Assembly: GCA_963702525.1 (NCBI GenBank)
Contig: CAVPCY010000013.1
Location: 410,209-474,208, forward strand
Length of the DNA stretch: 64,000 bases
Direction of reading: 5' to 3'
Source of the DNA: CAVPCY01 sp963702525
Lineage (GTDB): Bacteria > Actinomycetota > Coriobacteriia > Anaerosomatales > PHET01
The translations under genes were made by a program, and so were the position numbers. Every line of letters starts with the position of its first letter. The stretch's first letter is position 1. A model generated the notes under the pieces. The model did no database searches. It saw only the letters and a list, made by a program, of their open reading frames with translations, and was not told where the DNA came from. Below are positions 60,627 to 64,000 of this stretch, piece by piece.

Positions 60627-62240
60627 CTACGCCCCCCGAGCGTTCTTGAACGCCACTGCCGCGCCGATGAAGTCCCGGAACAGGGGCGCTGGGCGCGTGG
60701 GACGGCTCTTGAACTCGGGGTGCCCCTGGTTGCCCAGGAACCAGGGATGGTCGGGGAGCTCGACCATCTCGACGAGCTTGCCGTCGGGGCTCACTCCGCT
60801 CACGACGAGCCCTGCGTCCTCAAGCTGCTGGCGATACGCGTTGTTCACCTCGTAGCGGTGGCGATGGCGCTCGTAGATGACCTCTTCGCCGTAGGCCACC
60901 ATCCCTTTGGTGCCGGGAGTGACCTTGCACGGGTAGGCGCCCAGGCGCATCGTGCCGCCCATGTCGGCCACGCCCTGCTGGTCGCGCATCAGGTCGATGA
61001 CGGGATGCTCGGTGACCGGATCGAACTCGGCGGAGTTGGCGCCGTCGAGCCCGGCCACGTGGCGCGCGAACTCGGCCACCGCGACCTGCATCCCCAAGCA
61101 GATCCCGAAGTACGGGACCTTGTTCTCGCGAGCGAACCTCGCCGCGCGGATCTTGCCCTCGACCCCGCGGATCCCGAAACCGCCGGGAACGAGGATCCCG
61201 TCGAACTCGGCGAGTGTCGAGTCGACCTCCTCGGGAGTCAGCGACTCCGCGTCCACCCACTGCACGTTGACCTTGTGGTCGTGGAAGATCCCCGCGTGGT
61301 CGAGTGCCTCGTTGACCGAGAGGTACGCGTCGGGAAGCTGGACGTACTTGCCGACCAGAGCGATTCGGACCTCATCGGCCAGAGATGCCGAATGGTCCAC
61401 GAACGCGTCCCACTCGACGAGATCGGGCTGGCCACACTCGAGACCGAGACGGTCGATGACCATCTCGTCGAGCTGCTGGGCGCGCAGGTTCTTGGGCACC
61501 TCGTAGATGCTGCGGGCGTCTTGCGCCGAGACGACGGCCACCGGATCCACGTCGCAGAACAGGCCGATCTTGCGGCGAATCCCCGCGTCGATGGGTCTGT
61601 CGCTGCGACACACGATGAAGTCGGGCTGGATACCGATGGAGCGCAGCTCCTTGACCGAGTGCTGGGTCGGCTTGGTCTTGAGCTCGCTCGACGCGCCGAT
61701 CCAAGGCACGAGCGTCACGTGGATGTAGACGACGTTGTCGCGGCCCTTGTCCTTCTTGAGCTGGCGGATCGCCTCGAGGAACGGCAGGGACTCGATGTCT
61801 CCTACGGTGCCCCCGACCTCTGTGATGATGACGTCGGGCTGGGTCTGCTCGGCGAGCCGGTTGATGCGGTCCTTGATCTCGTTGGTGACGTGCGGGATCA
61901 CCTGGACCGTTCCGCCGAGGAAGTCGCCGCGGCGCTCCTTTGCGATGAGCGTCTGGTAGACGGAGCCGGCCGTGACGTTGCAGTCGCGCGTCAGCGACTC
62001 GTCGACGAAGCGCTCGTAGTGGCCAAGATCGAGATCGGTCTCACCGCCGTCGTCGGTCACGAAGACCTCGCCGTGCTGGAACGGCGACATCGTGCCCGGA
62101 TCGACGTTGAGGTAGGGGTCCAGCTTCTGGATCGTCACCTTCAGCCCTCGGGCTTTGAGCAGCCGCCCCAGCGATGCTGCGGTGATGCCCTTGCCCAGCG
62201 AGCTTACGACGCCCCCGGTCACGAAGATGTGCTTGGCCAT
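60627..62240 (-). CDS. pyrG: CTP synthase
   Basis: A 537-residue enzyme that aminates UTP to CTP. The N-terminal synthetase starts HIFVTGGVVSSLGKG, and the C-terminal glutaminase has the nucleophile in YFGICLGMQVA and FHP-like HPEFKSRP. ATG 62240 is the normal start; the frame is open to 62339 without a ribosome site. It completes pyrimidine nucleotide synthesis, though it is far from the pyr operon and shows no leader element of its own. Confidence 0.96.
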   Translation of the reverse strand: MAKHIFVTGGVVSSLGKGITAASLGRLLKARGLKVTIQKLDPYLNVDPGTMSPFQHGEVFVTDDGGETDLDLGHYERFVDESLTRDCNVTAGSVYQTLIAKERRGDFLGGTVQVIPHVTNEIKDRINRLAEQTQPDVIITEVGGTVGDIESLPFLEAIRQLKKDKGRDNVVYIHVTLVPWIGASSELKTKPTQHSVKELRSIGIQPDFIVCRSDRPIDAGIRRKIGLFCDVDPVAVVSAQDARSIYEVPKNLRAQQLDEMVIDRLGLECGQPDLVEWDAFVDHSASLADEVRIALVGKYVQLPDAYLSVNEALDHAGIFHDHKVNVQWVDAESLTPEEVDSTLAEFDGILVPGGFGIRGVEGKIRAARFARENKVPYFGICLGMQVAVAEFARHVAGLDGANSAEFDPVTEHPVIDLMRDQQGVADMGGTMRLGAYPCKVTPGTKGMVAYGEEVIYERHRHRYEVNNAYRQQLEDAGLVVSGVSPDGKLVEMVELPDHPWFLGNQGHPEFKSRPTRPAPLFRDFIGAAVAFKNARGA

Positions 62241-62289
62241 TAGCCCCCGACTTCCCTCGGTCCCATTTCGGCCACCCCTTCGAGTGATT

Positions 62290-63291
62290 CTACTCGGGGT
62301 TGGCATCCTGTTGGCGACTTGATTTTGCCTCTTCGACATGCATCTGCAGGTCCTCGGTGCGCCCGAGCATGTCGAGTCGGCTGAGCGCCGCGTTCGACTC
62401 GATCAGCCGCGAGAAGCTGTAGCGCTCACTCGCGAGATTGAGCGCCAGCATGGCCGCGAAGTACACCACCACTCCCCATGCCGGCAGGCCCGCGACGATG
62501 AGCATGCCGGCCACCGCTCCCATCGGGTTCGCTCCCGCGTCACCGAGCATACCGCGCTCGCCGACGTCATAGCGCCACACGGCGAACACCGGACCGAGCA
62601 GAAAGAGCATCAGGCCGACCGCGCCCACGGCACTGCCAAGCGCCGAGGGGTCTCCCGCGTTCACGGCCGGGGCAAGACCCACCGCCGTGGACGCCACCGC
62701 GCACACCGCCAGGACCGAGTAGACCTTCAGCGCGCGCCCGGGCCGCAGGTCTGTGAGGTTCACGAAGTTCGACGTGAGCGCTATCGACGCCCCTGCCAGC
62801 AGGACCAGCACCACCAGCCCCGGTGACAGGCGCCGACCGCCCCACGGCGCGACGCCCGACAGCACCATCGACACGACCAGACACGCCGCACCGATGCCGA
62901 CGAGCTTGAGTCCGCCGGTCGTGAGCCTACCGTGCAACATCGCCGCGATGTGTCCCCTGAATCCCCGCGCGTCACCCGACCCATACGCGTCGTCGACCGC
63001 GCCGAGCGCGAACGCGACGAGCGCGAGCGGCCCGGCCAGCGTCAGAGCTGCCAGCACCGAACCGCCGCGCTCGAGACTGGAGGCGGCCACGCCTCCCACG
63101 ATGGCGCACCCTGCCCATACGAGCCACACGATGCCCAGGCCGTAGAACACGCGGCGGCCGCGGTAGTTGACCACCGATGCCTTCTCGGACGCTTCGAGTG
63201 ACGGAACGAGCATCGCCATCATGGCCCAAGGGACGATGACGCCCAGCAGAGCGGAGATGGCGATCGTCAAGGCGGCCTGCGTCGAGCTCAC
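62290..63291 (-). CDS. MraY/WecA-like membrane glycosyl-phosphotransferase
   Basis: A 333-residue protein with nine or ten hydrophobic segments and the cytoplasmic motifs of the UDP-sugar:polyprenyl-phosphate transferase superfamily. They are LGAVDDAYG (the DD pair), SNFVNLTDLRPGRALKVY in place of NLTDGLDGL, and GMLGDAGANPMG. The RPGRALK form marks a subgroup distinct from MraY, of unknown substrate. GTG 63291 may overlap the upstream gene. It is followed by pyrG. Candidate roles are teichoic-acid-like or wall polysaccharide synthesis. Confidence 0.78.
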   Translation of the reverse strand: MSSTQAALTIAISALLGVIVPWAMMAMLVPSLEASEKASVVNYRGRRVFYGLGIVWLVWAGCAIVGGVAASSLERGGSVLAALTLAGPLALVAFALGAVDDAYGSGDARGFRGHIAAMLHGRLTTGGLKLVGIGAACLVVSMVLSGVAPWGGRRLSPGLVVLVLLAGASIALTSNFVNLTDLRPGRALKVYSVLAVCAVASTAVGLAPAVNAGDPSALGSAVGAVGLMLFLLGPVFAVWRYDVGERGMLGDAGANPMGAVAGMLIVAGLPAWGVVVYFAAMLALNLASERYSFSRLIESNAALSRLDMLGRTEDLQMHVEEAKSSRQQDANPE

Positions 63292-63961
63292 GCCGCGCCC
63301 GCCCCCTGCCTTCAGCGCCCTCCCCTGCCCCCTCTTCTTGCGGCTCTCGATCCGGCCGCAGCCGCGCCAGCATCAGCCAGACCACACCGACACCGACGTA
63401 GAACACCTCCAGGGCAGGGATCACGATTCCCGAGTCCTCGGTGAAGTAGGCCACGAGCCCCGCCACGAGCGAGACGGTGATCGCATCGGCGAAGTCGGGA
63501 TTGTCGGCGAGCGTGCCTGCGAAGTCCCCTTGCGGACGCCAGCGCATGAACCCAAGAAACGCGAGTGTGGCGATGAGGATGTACGCCCAGTTGGTGTGGG
63601 TAAGGACGCGCATGTTCGTCTCGGCCTTGCGGGCGACGATGTTCCACAGCTCGATCCAGCCCCCCTGCTCGGCGGAGGTCAACGCCCTGCCGAGGTGGGT
63701 CTGCGGGCCGCCGCCGAACAGGTCGATGGCTGCGAACGCGAGGATCACCACGACCACCGTGAAGAAGAGCCACAACACCGTCTTTCCCGAGACGTGATGC
63801 CCGTTCATCAGCACCCAGGCCAGCCCGAAGCCGACAACGCCCCAGATCGCGACTCCGATGTTTGCCCCCCAGAACGGGGCCGCGGCAGCTGAGAGCACCA
63901 CCACAGCGAGCACAGGGATGCCGACACGCTTTCCCAGCGTGGTCCAGCGCGAGTCGGCCAT
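63288..63961 (-). CDS. Polytopic membrane protein, both ends uncertain
   Basis: About 215 residues with five to six hydrophobic segments. Recognisable parts are GRALTSAEQGGW, ARKAETNMRVLTHTNWAY and a conserved C-terminal block, TVSLVAGLVAYFTEDSGIVIPALEV. I do not know a function. The frame from ATG 63961 stays open far into the next gene (to 62972), which is not credible. The conserved part ends near 63345. The reading frame that would end with a GTGA overlap at 63288 is the third frame, so one or two indels in the GC-rich 63300-63345 are likely. The N-terminus may lie beyond 63961. Confidence 0.55.
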
Positions 63962-64000
63962 TCGTCGAACAGCAGCGCGATGCCGACGATCGAGGATCCG

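Overview
This is a high-GC bacterial chromosome segment with almost every gene on the minus strand. Gene content points to an anaerobic or microaerophilic actinobacterium, with Coriobacteriia-like lineages as my best guess. Supporting signs are an actinobacterial integration host factor (mihF), a DivIVA/SepF division set without ftsA, a DUF3866 protein, a type 1B dihydroorotate dehydrogenase with PyrK, a reverse rubrerythrin and a membrane polyferredoxin. The lineage is inferred from gene content; no rRNA or tRNA gene is present to confirm it.

Layout, left to right. 1-3.4 kb: a PLP-dependent acyltransferase cut by the left edge, a NapH-like polyferredoxin, and on the plus strand a DJ-1/PfpI gene and a reverse rubrerythrin. 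3.4-18.5 kb: a long minus-strand pyrimidine block that reads pyrR-pyrB-pyrC-carA-usp-carB-pyrK-pyrD-pyrF-pyrE, then mihF-gmk-rpoZ-thiI and a tRNA-queuosine mannosyltransferase homologue. It is headed by a PyrR-binding leader with an attenuator hairpin. 18.6-25.1 kb: rluD, lspA, a TraR/DksA protein, ileS under a T-box riboswitch with its own promoter and terminator, DUF167, divIVA and yggT. 25.1-32.3 kb: proC, sepF, yggS, then phoU-pstB-pstA-pstC-pstS set inside the usual yggS-pgeF neighbourhood, then pgeF.

32.3-49.3 kb: a plus-strand DUF4013 membrane protein, then the complete division and cell wall cluster in minus-strand order mraZ-rsmH-ftsL-ftsI-murE-murF-mraY-murD-ftsW-murG-murC-murB-ftsQ-ftsZ. 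49.6-51.2 kb: three small plus-strand membrane-protein genes, including a DUF4349 protein. 51.1-56.0 kb: a BMP-type nucleoside ABC transporter. 56.1-64 kb: xerD, ald, DUF3866, an M20 peptidase, pyrG, a MraY-like membrane transferase and a membrane protein near the right edge.

The genes form a growth-linked core: UMP synthesis and CTP synthase feed nucleotide and UDP-sugar precursors, the dcw cluster builds a meso-diaminopimelate-type wall, and divIVA, sepF and ftsZ organise division. Regulation visible in the DNA includes PyrR attenuation, the Ile T-box and a candidate MraZ box.

A striking feature is the number of genes split by single-base frameshifts: the DJ-1 gene, carA, pgeF, mraY, a nucleoside permease (twice), the M20 peptidase (three times) and DUF3866 (twice). 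Each is repaired by removing one base. Because mraY and carA are housekeeping genes, systematic insertion errors in the assembly are more likely than gene decay. I therefore annotate these as CDS with the frameshifts stated.
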